Of a stretch of DNA of 64,000 bases, positions 1 to 11,560 are shown piece by piece. How positions within the stretch are numbered: position 1 is the first letter of the stretch; every line of letters begins with the position of its first letter. Origin of the DNA: Labia minor (lineage: Eukaryota; Arthropoda; Insecta; Dermaptera; Spongiphoridae); NCBI GenBank assembly GCA_963082975.1, contig OY720350.1, positions 38,670,660 through 38,734,659 on the forward strand. Reading direction: 5' to 3'. The position numbers and the translations under genes were made by a program. The notes beneath the pieces were generated by a model. That model worked only from the letters and a program-made list of their open reading frames with translations. It was not told where the DNA came from and ran no database searches.

Positions 1-401
1 TTTTTAATAAAATTATTAAAACTTCCAAGTTTAAAATATCTTTAAATTTATTTCACCTCTAACATTGTTTCATAAAGAATTTATATTAAACAGGTAGATA
101 GATAATCAAATGTTTATCTAAGAGGAGGTTTTAGTCTACTTTCATTTACCAATGGGTGTGCCTAATTATAATATATATCTATATATTCCTGAATTTATAT
201 TTTAAATCTTTTAAATGTTAATTACTTTGGGACTGTCATTTTGACTTTATGACTAAATAAGATTGAATATTGTCTATATTTATTAGATATAGATTATATT
301 AATGTAGTTGATATATTTATGTTGTTTCTCTATTAATTTTTAGGTATCTGATAAAATAAAACTAAAATTATTTATTAAAGCTTTTGTGGTTATTTTGATA
401 A
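1..401. other. AT-rich sequence without a gene
   Basis: I see no exon, RNA gene or recognisable repeat here. The stretch is A/T runs with stops in all frames. Confidence 0.5.
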
Positions 402-646
402 TTATTAAGGGAATTTTTATTAAAAGACCACATTATTTGTATAAAATTATTTATTAAATTAAAACATTAAAATCTTAATAAGAGGTGACGTGTCCCAACA
501 TGCATCAGTCCGCTTGAATCGGAGCAAGCGTACGGTTACTTGAAAACGACTGCAGAATAAGCAGTTGAAACGTTGTACAATTGTTTTAATTTAATAAATA
601 ATATTGTACAAATAATGTGGTCTTTTAATAAAAATTCCCTTAATAA
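402..646. mobile_element. Foldback MITE with ~60 bp terminal inverted repeats
   Basis: The left arm starts TTATTAAGGGAATTTTTATT and its reverse complement closes the right end (CCCTTAATAA at 637-646). The two arms match almost perfectly for about 60 bp, including a shared TTAAAAGACCACATTATTTG block. The ~110 bp centre is much richer in G+C and contains a smaller hairpin (CGCTTG...CAAGCG). No transposase remnant is present. If the element ends at TATTAAGGG, the target site would be TA, as for Tc1/mariner MITEs; that assignment is inference. Confidence 0.7.
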
Positions 647-857
647 AACTAAAATTAATTTAATCGTTATTTTTAAAAAGAATCTTGGGTTAATAAAAAA
701 GAGATGATTTTTTTTTTTAAATTCATCTGAGAATTGTTTGCCATTCATATTAATAATCTTATTTCAAAAGCATTTGTTATTCCATCGTAAAGTTTACTAC
801 TATGTCCCTAAGCTGTTTTTTATCAAAGAGAACAATAATTGTCAATTTATTTAATTA

Positions 858-1060
858 TATAGTACCGGGACCCCGAGCCTCGGCTCGGTACTTAAGTTAA
901 AAAAAAATGATTCATTATTATTGGGTTTGGCTGGTAATATTAATACCTGGGACACCGAGCTGTCGCTCGACCCTTTAAAAAATATTAATCTACAATTAAT
1001 TATTTATTACAATTATTAAATGTTGCATCATTGCATCAATCTGATTAAAATGAATTGAAC
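858..1060 (+). repeat. F4 repeat: two GC-rich hairpins in an AT-rich body
   Basis: Two GC-rich hairpins stand about 80 bp apart. The first (near 863-893) has stem CCGAGC/GCTCGG with a 4 nt loop. The second (near 944-972) has stem CGAGC/GCTCG with loop TGTC. The first recurs at 2381 and the second at 1843, each with matching flanking sequence, so this is a dispersed family. Hairpins with 4 nt loops resemble the terminal hairpins of the F2 and F3 elements, but I could not define both element ends. Confidence 0.5.
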
Positions 1061-1639
1061 TGGGGTCCTCAATAATACAAACAAACAATTTTAGCTAGCA
1101 TAATAAGATTAATCCAAGTAATATCGTCTATTTCTATTCGACACTATTTTCAGTTATGAAATGAACAGTCAGTAGAGAGTAAAAAAATTGTAATTGAAGA
1201 CCGTTGTTTTTAAAAATAATTAAATTATTTTATAGATTATAAAATAAAAATTATTGTATTAACATTAAAAATATTGAAATAAAAAAATAATAGTTTGATT
1301 TAATAAACTAAAATATTATAAACATTTTTAATGTGAATTTCTCAGGGAGGTAGGGAGCCCAATTCATTTAACCATCCATGTTGTATAAGGAATCTTAATT
1401 TCTTAACACTCCGTTTTTTCAAATTTAAAATAGAGGGAGAGAAAGAGTTTCAATTATATTCGAATAGTCTATATATTCTATATATGAGTATTTTTTTTTT
1501 CTGAATTTAATACCAAGTTGATTTTCAAAATTTTCTATTCTTTATGCATATGATTGATTACATGTGTTAAAATTTAAACAAATTCAAATATTCTAATTTA
1601 TAAATTTATATAAAATTTAATATTATTTTTTCGAGACTA

Positions 1640-1732
1640 ATGGCAAATACCGGTGGCCCTAGTCAGAGCAAGAGAAGACTCCTTTTGGTAGCGGCCCAGT
1701 CGATGATGTTATATGGATCGGAGATTTGGGCT
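1640..1732 (+). pseudogene. Non-LTR retrotransposon (LINE) reverse transcriptase fragment
   Basis: A 31-codon open stretch contains NTGGPSQSKRRLLLVAAQS followed by MMLYGSEIWA. The pattern (small residues, then RRLLL, then a hydrophobic segment ending YGxEIWA) is typical of the C-terminal part of R1/Jockey-type reverse transcriptases. Stops follow at once and nothing upstream extends the match. It is a short, dead fragment. Confidence 0.55.
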
Positions 1733-1837
1733 TTACAACTATATTTTAAGTGAAAAAATGATTTCTTGGTTATATAAAAATTAAAATATGATTCTTTATA
1801 TCTTTATTATATAGAAAAGTAGGCGTGTTAATATAAA

Positions 1838-1965
1838 ATATATACCTGGGACACCGAACTATCACTCGACCCTTTAACCAATTTATACAATTTATTTTTA
1901 TATACTTTAAAAATTTTACAATTTTTTAATTATTTATTATAATTGTTAAATGGGATTTCTAAAAA
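1838..1965 (+). repeat. F4 repeat, second copy of the TGTC-type hairpin end
   Basis: The stretch TACCTGGGACACCGA and its flank match 941-975, with two or three changes that weaken the hairpin. The AT-rich sequence that follows also resembles that after 980, so similarity runs for more than 100 bp. Confidence 0.45.
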
Positions 1966-2380
1966 TGACCCATTAAAAATTTGTTTCCTAAAATGTTTCA
2001 AATTAATTAAAATAAATTGTATAAATGTTCATTTATAAAATCTATATATCTGTGAGTTTGTTTTTCGATTTTTTAAATTTTGATTTTGGATTCGATTAGA
2101 GCTTAAAATGTGTAAATGTAAAGTGGTCTTGGTTTTTTTAAAATTCGTTTGGGAACATGGTCAAATCGGCAGTCAAAGTTGAAAATTCCCCATATATTAT
2201 AACTACTGTAATTAGTATTATATATAATGTAAAATTATAAAGAAAAAATGTTTAGACATTATTATAGACATTTTCATTCTGTAAATTAAATAATTTTATT
2301 TCATTTAAATAAATATCTATTTTTAAATATTTTTTTCTCTCTACATTATTTATCTAATTCTCACAATATATTAAGATCAT

Positions 2381-2445
2381 ACCGGGACCCCGAGCCTCGG
2401 CTCTGTAATTAAGTTAAAAAAAAAAAATTCATTATTATTGATAAA
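2381..2445 (+). repeat. F4 repeat, second copy of the CTCG-type hairpin end
   Basis: ACCGGGACCCCGAGCCTCGG repeats 864-883, followed by a similar AAGTTAAAAAAAA tract and TTCATTATTATT. Together with 858-1060 and 1838-1965 it defines the F4 family. Confidence 0.45.
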
Positions 2446-2446
2446 T

Positions 2447-3205
2447 ATATATCGTAATTTATAATTATAAAATATTATTAAAATATATATTTTTAATTTT
2501 ATTTCGAAATTAAATAAAAAATTTTAAAATATTTTAAATATAAAAAAAATATTAATAAAATATTCTTTAAAAAAAGGCGGGAGTCAAATTTCAATATAAA
2601 TGTCATTTGTGATGTCATCAATATATAAATTAATAATAAATAATATTAATAAATATTAAATTTAATAAAAGAACAATGAATAAATAAATATAAAATAGTA
2701 ATTTATTAAAATGTAAACAATAGATAAAAAGAAAAAAAATAACAAATTCATTATTTTCATTTTCATTTTTAAATAACGATTCACCCGGAGAGTTTCGAAC
2801 CGACGAAATCCACTCGTTAAAACATCACTTTACCATCTGGACTAATATATTTAGATAAAAAATTCTCATTTTTTTACTGTCTTAGCAGGCAGATTTGATG
2901 TTTTTTATTTTATTTTTTTTTTTTTGAGAGAGATTAATAAATATCTATATATATTTTATTAAAAATAAATATTTTTAATTTTATTTCGAAATTAAATAAT
3001 AAATTTTAAAATATTTTAAATAAAAAAAAATATTAATACAAATAAAAATGGAGGCCAATTTTGACGTTTTCCATATATAATTTTCAATTTAGAAATTAAT
3101 AATGAAGCTGAATGTTTCAAGAGATGTGATCAATAAAACTCAATTTTTCTTTATAAATACTATATCTAGTGTGAATTTGAAAAAAATCGTTAGAGCGGTT
3201 TTTGA
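2447..3205 (+). repeat. F5 dispersed AT-rich repeat, two partial copies
   Basis: About 75 bp near 2480-2555 is repeated near 2960-3036; both contain TTTTAATTTTATTTCGAAAT. The end of the second copy (near 3175-3205, AAAAAATCGTTAGAGCGGTT) matches the end of the copy at 13700-13935. The start motif CGTAATTTGATT is also tandemly repeated at 20785-20880. No coding capacity is visible. Confidence 0.45.
2786..2856 (-). other. tRNA-like relic
   Basis: On the minus strand an A-box-like TAGTCCAGATGG is followed 43 nt later by a B-box-like GGTTCGAAACTC, the spacing of a real tRNA. The anticodon loop position would read TTAACGA. The acceptor, D, anticodon and T stems do not pair properly, so this is not a functional tRNA gene. 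It is probably a tRNA pseudogene or the head of a SINE. Confidence 0.35.
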
Positions 3206-4576
3206 GAACCAATATATATAGATAGATAGATATATACAATTTTAGCTAGCATAATAAGATAAGATTTTTATTGTGAACACCAAATTTAAGATAAAAAAAA
3301 ATATCAATAGGCAAAGAAAATAAAACAAAAATATTTTTAATAATAATATAATTTGTAATATATAATATTAATCATTATATATATAAAAACTACATATTAT
3401 ATTAAAAATATGTTATCTTCAGCAACTCTTTTTCAACCTGGTATCTTCACCCTTGGGCCTCCAATTATCAAATAAATGAATAATTATTTCTTTAGTCTTG
3501 AAAGATTTAAAAGCAAGGATTATTTAAACAAAACATTATTTTATAAATGAAAATCGTATCATTTCATATCAAGTCTGAAATTCAAATATAAGTTTAAAAT
3601 TAAATTAAAAATGAAATATAATGTCATAAATGACACGTTAATAGTATTAATATGTGTTTATTGGTAATACGAATTTTTTTTTTAAAGGTACATATTTGAA
3701 TAAAAAAGATTTACAATTTAATTATAGTTATTCAGTGGCATTAAAATGTTCCTTTTTCCACTCTTTAGTTTATTTATTCAAATAATCTACTTTTAATAAC
3801 GACACAAAGAATATTTCAATTGTTTTAATTATTCATTGGAATTTTAGAGAAACTTTTTAACCAACAATATTTTAACGTTTATCTAGTAAATATCCAAGTG
3901 TTCATTCAGTTCAATTAGTAAATTGAGAATATAGGTTTATATAACCAACTGGAAAATTCTAAACTTTGTAAATTATAAAATTGAAATTTACTTAAGAACA
4001 TAATAACAATACAATAAACAATTTTTTTTTCAATTTTCAAAACGATAAAACATAATATTTATAACTACAAAATTAATCCACAACCAAATATATAATATTA
4101 TAAATATATAACAGGTGATTTGTGAAAATGTCGGTCTTAAATTAATTTAAATTAAATTCGAGAATTTTAATTAAAGCCAAAGACTAATATATGGATCTTG
4201 TTTCATTTAATGATATCCTTCAAAGCATTCATCACTGTAGGATGAAAAGTATACTTCTTTCCCGTTCCTTTTCTCTTTCTAATTTCATCATACTTAAAAA
4301 AAATTATTTATAGCAAATGTTTAGTGTGTAGATCATTTTTGGAGAAAAAAATCCTTAAGTCTTCTAATCTAACATGAGAGTGAATTTCTTTATAAATATT
4401 AATACGGATATATATTACATCAAAGACTTTTTTTGGCTTTTATAAAAACGAAAGGTTAATATATACATATTTTTATTGTTAAAATACAATATGCAAATTT
4501 ATATAATCTACTCAAATAAGATATATTCGAAGATTTAATTAAAAATAATTGGATATATATTTTTGTTATACACTAT
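3206..4576. other. AT-rich sequence without a recognised feature
   Basis: Short A/T runs and scattered stops occur in every frame. I see no credible exon, RNA gene or repeat boundary. Confidence 0.4.
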
Positions 4577-4672
4577 AAAAAAGACAGATCCTATGAAGGG
4601 CAGGACCTATCAAGTCGAATGCCGCTTAAGCGTGGCAATGATGTTGATTGATCAGTACAACGGATCCTCAAA
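4577..4672 (-). repeat. SINE 3' fragment
   Basis: Read on the minus strand, GAGGATCCGTTGTACTGATC matches the 3' portion of the two longer SINE copies at 23205-23545 and 60757-61015. The rest is diverged. Only the tail half is present. Confidence 0.5.
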
Positions 4673-5004
4673 ACTTTTATCTTGATTTTCTGTTATATAC
4701 TATATATATATATATATTTATTTATTTGTATAGTTTATATTTATACTCTTGAATATAGACTTTTTAGATAGGAAGTGCAATTCACCTACCCTTTTATTCT
4801 GTTCTTTTATTAATAACCGATTATTTGTTAGATAATACCGATCGTGAATATAAATTTTAAAAAAAATATATCTGTTTATCGAAATTAATGTTGATGACTC
4901 GAACCTTGTCAAGTTTATTCAAGTCTAAAAATTCAAATTATATAATAATTAATGTAAGGGCTTTCTAAATGGACCTAAGACCTGCTATGATTGAAAAAAA
5001 TTAG
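4673..5004. other. AT-rich spacer
   Basis: A short TA microsatellite lies near 4698-4718. I see no gene or other repeat. Confidence 0.4.
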
Positions 5005-5612
5005 CTGGAGTGTCTCCACTCGACTATCTCGCAATTTGAATTGGATTAAATAACATAATATATTATATTTAAATTAAATTTAATTAAATATAAATTATAA
5101 ATAATAAATGTTAAACCAGCGCATGTTTGGTTTTTTATTGATGGCACCATGGCACGTGTTGGTGCGTGAGATTTGCACTGTTAAAAAATTAATTCTGGTA
5201 CTTTCAGCGATTCAATCAAGCTGAAATTCTATATATAGCAGTTTTATACAATAATTAATCATGTGAAAAATTATCAAACATATATCTTTATTTTTACGGT
5301 CACTTTAGAGGAAAAAAAATCAAAACGTTGTAGGTAATGACCCTCTTCCGGTTGAGCTACATTTTTCAAAAGTTGATAGAAAACTATTAATTTTGAATAA
5401 TGCTCATGTACCAAATTGCATCATTCTAGCTCAAACCGTTTTTGCGTAATCTTGTCTACATACATACACACACACATACACACACACACACAGATACATT
5501 TTTCTCAACCTTAGTGAAAATGATTCAGGAACCTTCAAAACGTATAAAAACATCAAAATCTCAACATCGAAAATTTTCGTAATCGCAATACTATCTCTGG
5601 CGAGATAGTAAA
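5005..5612 (+). mobile_element. F1 element, full-length copy
   Basis: This copy starts CTGGAGTGTCTCCACTCG, a hairpin with stem TGGAG/CTCCA and loop TGT. The 10 bp repeat ACTATCTCGC follows directly. Its inverse GCGAGATAGT closes the element, followed by AA. Just inside the 3' end is ACTATCTC-TGGC-GAGATAGT, a perfect 8 bp hairpin. The body holds CTTCCGGTT, an ACCAAATTGCATCA-like motif and a CA/CATA microsatellite near 5459-5495. No ORF is present, so it is non-autonomous. The architecture suggests a Helitron2/Helentron-type element (inference). Confidence 0.7.
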
Positions 5613-7039
5613 AATTAATCAGAAAGAGCTCATTAAATGTTTCTAAGAATATATAAGTGTTTATATATGTAAGAAAAATTTTATTTTATGATTTTTCAGT
5701 GTTTTTTTAATAGAAATTGCCTTTTATAATTATAATTATTAAGCATACCTAAAAATCCTGGAATTCAGTGGGTATGATTGGTTGAAGTTAACTATTCCTT
5801 CTTCCCATTTCTGATTTTATTCAAATGTAAAAATTAAATAAATAAAAAGATATCCAATATTATTTTATCCATCTCTAATATATAATAAATAAATGACATT
5901 TTTTCTAATATATTTAATATTTGTTTTACATTAAACATTAAAATCTTTTATAAATTGTTTCAGATCTAGTTATCATAAAATAAATAAAGGATCAAAAATA
6001 ACTGAAACAACTATCGATATTAATATTATTATTAAGGTATTAAGTTATTATTGAGGTATTCTCAATAACCTCTATTTCAACAAAAAAAAAAGTTTTTATT
6101 TTATAAAAACCTTCATCTGTTGGTTATTTATAGAAAATAAAAACAGTGACCATAATCCTTGATTTACGTTGCCTTTGAAGTTCTGAAATTTATTCTAATA
6201 TATTCTAAATCCATTCATTATTGGGTCTTTGTGATCGACTTATATGTTTGATTTTTTTTCCAATATTCTTTTTTTTTACTCTTTCACCAATTCTTTGGGT
6301 GTAAATCACTAAATTTGTAGCAGCTGTCAATCTTCATGAACCGTTATAGCCATATATGTAGGTATTTCATAAATATAAAAAGAAATATTATTATTATAAA
6401 ATATATACCTACATACATATTTTACAATATTTATTTATATTCTTTGACATTAATCAACATTTCTTATAATGAGATTTATTTTTTATAAGATTAAAAGTTA
6501 GTAATTTTTTTAAAAGAAAAAATTACAATGTTTGTTTTATTGACTTACGATCTTTGAAAAATAATCTTATTACAAAAAATAAATATATAATATTAAATAA
6601 ATGCATTAAACAAAATATTTTTAAAGAAAAAAATTATAATTTGACAGAAAAACTTGACTATATCACAGGTTGGCTACGCTCTCAGGTGGCAGATTGATAT
6701 GCATTTCAAAAACTGTTAAAAGTTATGATAAGTGCTTGAATTTATTTGGTGAATATGTAGAAAAGTAGAGAAAAGCTGTAGTTTTAAAATGTATTTAATA
6801 ACATTTTTGTTTCTCAATTGGTTTATTTTTTATTCCAAAACGGAACTTACTTTCTGGACGTACCTTGTATAATTGCTATTCTGGTAATAAATTCACAAAT
6901 AATTTTCTTACCTCTATCTATAATATGAACCTAATAGAATAAATTGTTTTCAAATATAATGAAATCTACTAAATGTCGGTATCAGTTTGATTCCTTGTGA
7001 CGTAATCAACTTGAAGATAACAATGTTAAAATATTGAAA
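5613..7039. other. AT-rich sequence with one short hairpin
   Basis: The only structure seen is an inverted repeat near 6353-6415 (TATGTAGGTAT against ATACCTACATA) around a 40 bp AT-rich loop. I see no exon or RNA gene. Confidence 0.4.
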
Positions 7040-7294
7040 TTAAAATATGTTTGGTTCTTTGTTGATGGCACCACGTCACGTATTTTAAATACCAGAATTA
7101 ATTTTTTAACTCATTCCATATCACGCGCCAACACATGACGTGGTGCCATCAATTAAGAGCCAAACATGCGCTGGTTTAATAAATATTATTTATTAATTTT
7201 AATTTTTAATTTATAATTAATTTAATTTAATTTAAATATAATTATATATTTAATCCAATTAAAATTGCGAGATAGTCGAGTGGAGACACTCCAG
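7040..7294 (-). mobile_element. F1 element, inverted 3'-truncated copy
   Basis: Read on the minus strand, the F1 5' end begins at 7294 (CTGGAGTGTCTCC). The F1 sequence runs down to about 7086, ending in the interior motif AATTAATTCTGG. Next to it, 7046-7082 is a plus-strand piece of the same interior, so the copy is rearranged. Its 5' end faces the next F1 copy at 7340 across 45 bp. Confidence 0.65.
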
Positions 7295-7339
7295 CTTATT
7301 GAATATTATAAATTATAACTCAGTTTAAATTAAAATTAG

Positions 7340-8367
7340 CTGGAGTGTCTCCACTCGACTATCTCGCAATTTGAATTGGATTAAATAACATAATATATTA
7401 TATTTAAATTAAATTTAATTAATTATAAATTATAAATAATAAATATTAAACCAGCGCATGTTTGACTTTTTGTTGATGGCACCACGTCACGTGTTGACGC
7501 GTGAGGTTTGCAGTGTTAAAAAATTAATTCTGGTACTTTCAGCTATTCAATCAAGCTGAACTTCTATATATAGGAGTTTTACACAATTATTAATCAGGTG
7601 AAAAATTATCAAACATAAATCTTTATTTTTACGGTCACTTCAGAGGAATAAAAAAATATTGTGATTTTTCTATTAATTTATATCTTAAAAAAATCAGTAA
7701 ATCATTTGAAACGTTTTTACAATGAAATTTGTGTGTAGATGGAAATGGTGATGTTGGTAGGATGATTGAAATTAGTGAATTATGATAATTTCAATAGAAA
7801 AATCGCTTACGCTTTTGATCTAAACAGAGTATCTCTCGCCTGGTGTGCCTCGCCATGCGCACTCACACAACGACACCGACTGACTGAGTGAAAGTTCGCT
7901 TGGCTAGGAGCCCCTGGCATGTAGGCAACCGACAAGACCAGCCACTAGGCTTATTTTATCAAATTTATTAGCTGACCTGAATGTCTTTTAAATTTTTCTA
8001 ATTATGTGATTTGTCAATCGTAAAGTATATATTTAATTCATATTTGATTGTTTATTTTTATTGAATTTTAAATAAATAAAAAGCTTAATTTTTTTACTAT
8101 CTCGTAGTATTGCGATCACGAAAATTTTCGATGTTGAGATTAAATTGTATAAAACTGCTATTTATAGAATTTCAGCTTGATTGAATCGCTGAAAGTACCA
8201 GAATTAATTTTTTAACACTGCAAATCTCACGGGCACACACACACACAGACATTTTTCTCAACCTTAGTGAAAATGATTCAGGAATCTTCAAAACGTATAA
8301 AAACAACAAAATCTCAACATCGAAAATTTTCGTGATCGCAATACTATCTCTGGCGAGATAGTAAAAA
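7340..8367 (+). mobile_element. F1 element, rearranged copy
   Basis: The 5' half (7340-7655) is a normal F1 start. Then about 440 bp of unrelated sequence intervenes, including a GC-richer patch near 7820-7950. Next comes an inverted F1 3' part (8092-8229), and finally a normal F1 3' end with CA microsatellite, GCGAGATAGT and AA (8226-8367). The unrelated block may be an insertion or captured sequence. No ORF is visible. Confidence 0.6.
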
Positions 8368-10153
8368 GAGAATAAATTCTCAGAAAAAAATTAAGATGAT
8401 TTAATGGACAAACTTTTGAATATTTTTGATTTTTTTCAATATGGTTCTAAAAAAAAAAGTCAGATAACTTTGCGATGCTGCTCTGAAACATTTTCATATG
8501 GCGATATGAAAATTATGATAGAAAATTTGAGTCTTGAACAAATAACTGAATTTAAAGAAAAATTCATTAGACATTAAATAATTTAAAGAATTTGTTGTTT
8601 TATTACAGACACATGAATACAAATTTTTTTCTTATTTATGTTTAAAAAATCATGAAAAGTAATTTAATCTATCAATATAAAAAAAATTCAATTTAATTAA
8701 GATTTATTCAAAGGGAAATAATAATAGAAAATATATGTTATTTGATAAAATTGAATTCAAATGTAGGTATTGAATTCAAGTCTGTAGTGGTGCAAATTAT
8801 TAGTTTAAAATAAATATTCTCTAGAAATGCTTCTAATTATTTTTTACTCTTTATTTGATTAAAAAAAAAATTGAAAATAATTTGTGATTTGAAATTCGAG
8901 TCCATATTGATTTCAATTTCAAATATTGAAAGATATTTTTTTATAGAATTTAAATGTATAAATTTTTTGTAAGTAAATTATAAATCGATTTATAAATTTT
9001 AATTACTTGTCCAAATAAGCGATCACCATGGTTTTTTTTTCTTTCATTTTTTCCATGTAATTAAATTTTGACAATATAAATCCTTGATATAATTACTTTT
9101 AAATAAATTAAAAAAAAATTTTTTTTTAGTTATTTACTAATTTTGATTCAAATTATAAGTATTTTATTATAATATTATAGATTTGTATGGATGAATATCA
9201 AGGAAAGTGGTTTATTCTTTATTATTAGTATTATTCCATTTAGTAATTATTTGTCTATGGTAAAATAAATAGACGGCCGAACGAAATGCAAATTTAATTA
9301 TAATTAATTAATAAAAGATGAGATTATTAATTTTCCTAATCATTTTTCTAACTGAAATGAAAAAAAATAATTAGAAAAATAGTATTGTAAAAAAATTAAT
9401 TATTGATTTATTTGTTCAGAATTAAAACCGTTTCAACTCATTTTTTTCGAATTATTATGAAAAAGTTACCTAAAAACATCTTTAAGATGAACTGATTATA
9501 GTAAATAATAATTTAAATCTATAAAAGATATTTTTAATTATATCTCTATTATAATCTAAATAAAAAAAAATAAATAGTACCATCTTTAATGAACATACAT
9601 AAAAGCTAATTTTAAGTGTAATTGAGGCAAAAGATTTAAGTACCTCCCACATATGTAGCTAATTAATTATATTAAATAAATGTGAAAAAAATACTTTTTT
9701 TAATATCATTATGAAGGTAATATTTTTTTTTTAAATAATTACTCGGCTCTTCGTGTAGCTATTTTTCCTAAAAAGTCTAGTTTATATATAATTATTTATT
9801 ATTAAGTTATGTAGCTTTCAATGGAATGAAGAATAAATTAATATACTTTATTCATTTATATTTCTAAATTTATAATATTCGTCAATTAGGAGAATATTAA
9901 ATATAATTTATTTATTTATTTTTAATTTATTTATTTGTTTAAAAATTCAAAAAAGTTTTTTTTCGCTTATTTTAATGAATAAATAAAAATTACATAAATT
10001 ATTATTATTATATCTTTATAAAGAAATTCTTTTCCATATTTTATAAATATATCTACCTACATATTAGTAGATTTATTTTTTTTATTCTCGATTAGAATAC
10101 AATTGATTGATCGATAAGGTCGTTTTTCATTTTATTATTTAAATTAAATTTTT
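8368..10153. other. AT-rich sequence without a recognised feature
   Basis: Long A/T tracts and scattered stops occur in every frame. I see no gene, RNA or repeat ends. It could be the 3' flank or UTR of the minus-strand exon that ends at 10154. Confidence 0.4.
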
Positions 10154-10325
10154 CTATATTTTGAATCGATTCTGATTATTATTACCCATTGAAAAACCCA
10201 CCCGTCGATCGTTGGGGGTAAGGGTTAATTGATGTTCTGATTGGCCCATTGTCATGTTTCCATATTTAAATGGAATAAATGTTTCCAGAGCAGAAGTTTC
10301 TTCTTGAATCAACAGGCCATCAACA
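10154..10325 (-). CDS. Probable terminal coding exon of an unidentified gene
   Basis: A 172 nt minus-strand segment is noticeably richer in G+C than its surroundings. It follows a strong acceptor (a T-rich tract then AG at 10327-10326) and ends in TAG at 10156-10154. It encodes about 56 residues, beginning DGLLIQEETSALETFIPF and continuing through NMTMGQSEHQLTLTP and NDRRVGF. The composition is protein-like and polar, with no membrane segment. I do not recognise the family. Upstream exons would lie at higher coordinates on the minus strand, and none was found with confidence. The acceptor needs a donor that leaves two bases of a codon. Confidence 0.45.
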
Positions 10326-10734
10326 CTTATAATTAAAAAAAAAGAATCGGGAAGAAACAAAAATATAAAAAAGATCACTCAACAATTTTCGTTCAAATAA
10401 TATTAATGCTTTCCGAATGACTAACTCTTTTTTTCATTTTTCCAACATATAGTATTGATATAAATTGTGAGTGTTGTTCTTTACGATTTAACGATTTCAT
10501 TAAATAAAAACATGTTAATTATATATTAATCAAAATCTAATTATATATTTTAGATAATAATTTTATATATGTGCTTCTATTCATAAAAATAAATACAAAT
10601 ATTATTAAATAATAATTATATAAAATGAATATATCACTATACATATTTCAAAACCTTAAACTGATTTTTAAAATGGTAATTATAAAATTACCAGCAGGCT
10701 CCTCTTGCAATACCAAATAAACTTTTCTTGTGAA

Positions 10735-10971
10735 ATTTTTTCGGTCCTCTTCTAGTTTACGAGATAAAAATTATTTAAATTTGCATATTAATCCATTGAT
10801 ATTCTAGTTAGCTAGCATGTTTTATCCGTTTGACTACCAGAAGGCGCACTAATTAGTCAATAAAACATTAATTAATGAAACATTTCGACGTTCATATCTA
10901 ATCTGTCAAACTTAAAAAAATTTTTATTTTAATAATTTTTATCTCGTAAACTAGAAGAGGCCCGAAAAAAT
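10735..10971. mobile_element. MITE with ~40 bp terminal inverted repeats
   Basis: The left end carries CTCTTCTAGTTTACGAGATA followed by AAAATTATT. The right end carries the reverse complement, followed by CCCGAAAAAA to match the left TTTTTTCGG. Matching runs for about 40 bp with one or two differences. The ~155 bp interior has no coding capacity. It sits directly against the LINE fragment that follows. Confidence 0.65.
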
Positions 10972-10974
10972 GTC

Positions 10975-11310
10975 ATACCATACGATTCCTCGTTATGCAG
11001 TCTCCGCCATTTCCCGATGACCTCATCTTTTTTTGACCAATATCTGCAAATACTCTAAATCTACTATCGTCTCCCAGGGTCATATGCCCACAAGCATATC
11101 ACACATCATAAATTTTAATTTGAGATCTCGTTTGATAATAATTTAGGTGAGATAAGCCCCAGCACTAACTACATGATAACAGGCGCTACCCGATTGCAAT
11201 CTCGATTTAAATTCTTCTCGAATATTATTATCCTTGGTGATTACAAAACCTAAGTATTTAAATTTTTCTAAATTTTCATTTTCTTCGCTTTGTATGTTAA
11301 GACTGTGTGT
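10975..11310 (-). pseudogene. LINE reverse transcriptase, 3' fragment
   Basis: Minus-strand translation gives KFKYLGFVITKDNNIREEF followed by SGSACYHVV, the usual KYLG...I...RI..G..CYY segment near the C-terminus of many LINE reverse transcriptases. Further 3', in other frames, come FADIGQKK and a remnant of the GEWRRLHNEEL-type tail. At least two frameshifts and a stop separate the blocks, so it is dead. Confidence 0.6.
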
Positions 11311-11560
11311 TAGGAAAATTTATTTGTTTATTTATTTTTAAATTTATTCGGCATTACAATTCTGTACAATAGAAAATTCATTGATTAACATTTTTCTTCA
11401 TGCTTAGGTTGTATTTTCAGTACTTTTGTGCAGCTATTACTTCTTTGAAGCGTATCTTCCCATTCGGCATTTTATCTTTATATAAACATATTTAGAAAAT
11501 AATAATTTTTTTTACAAATTATATATTTATTTAATTTATGTTGATAAGACTTATGACATT

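Noticed and set aside
536..748. 70-codon minus-strand ORF
   Set aside because: It overlaps the foldback MITE arm and its AT-rich flank, and its composition is low-complexity (K, F, I, L).
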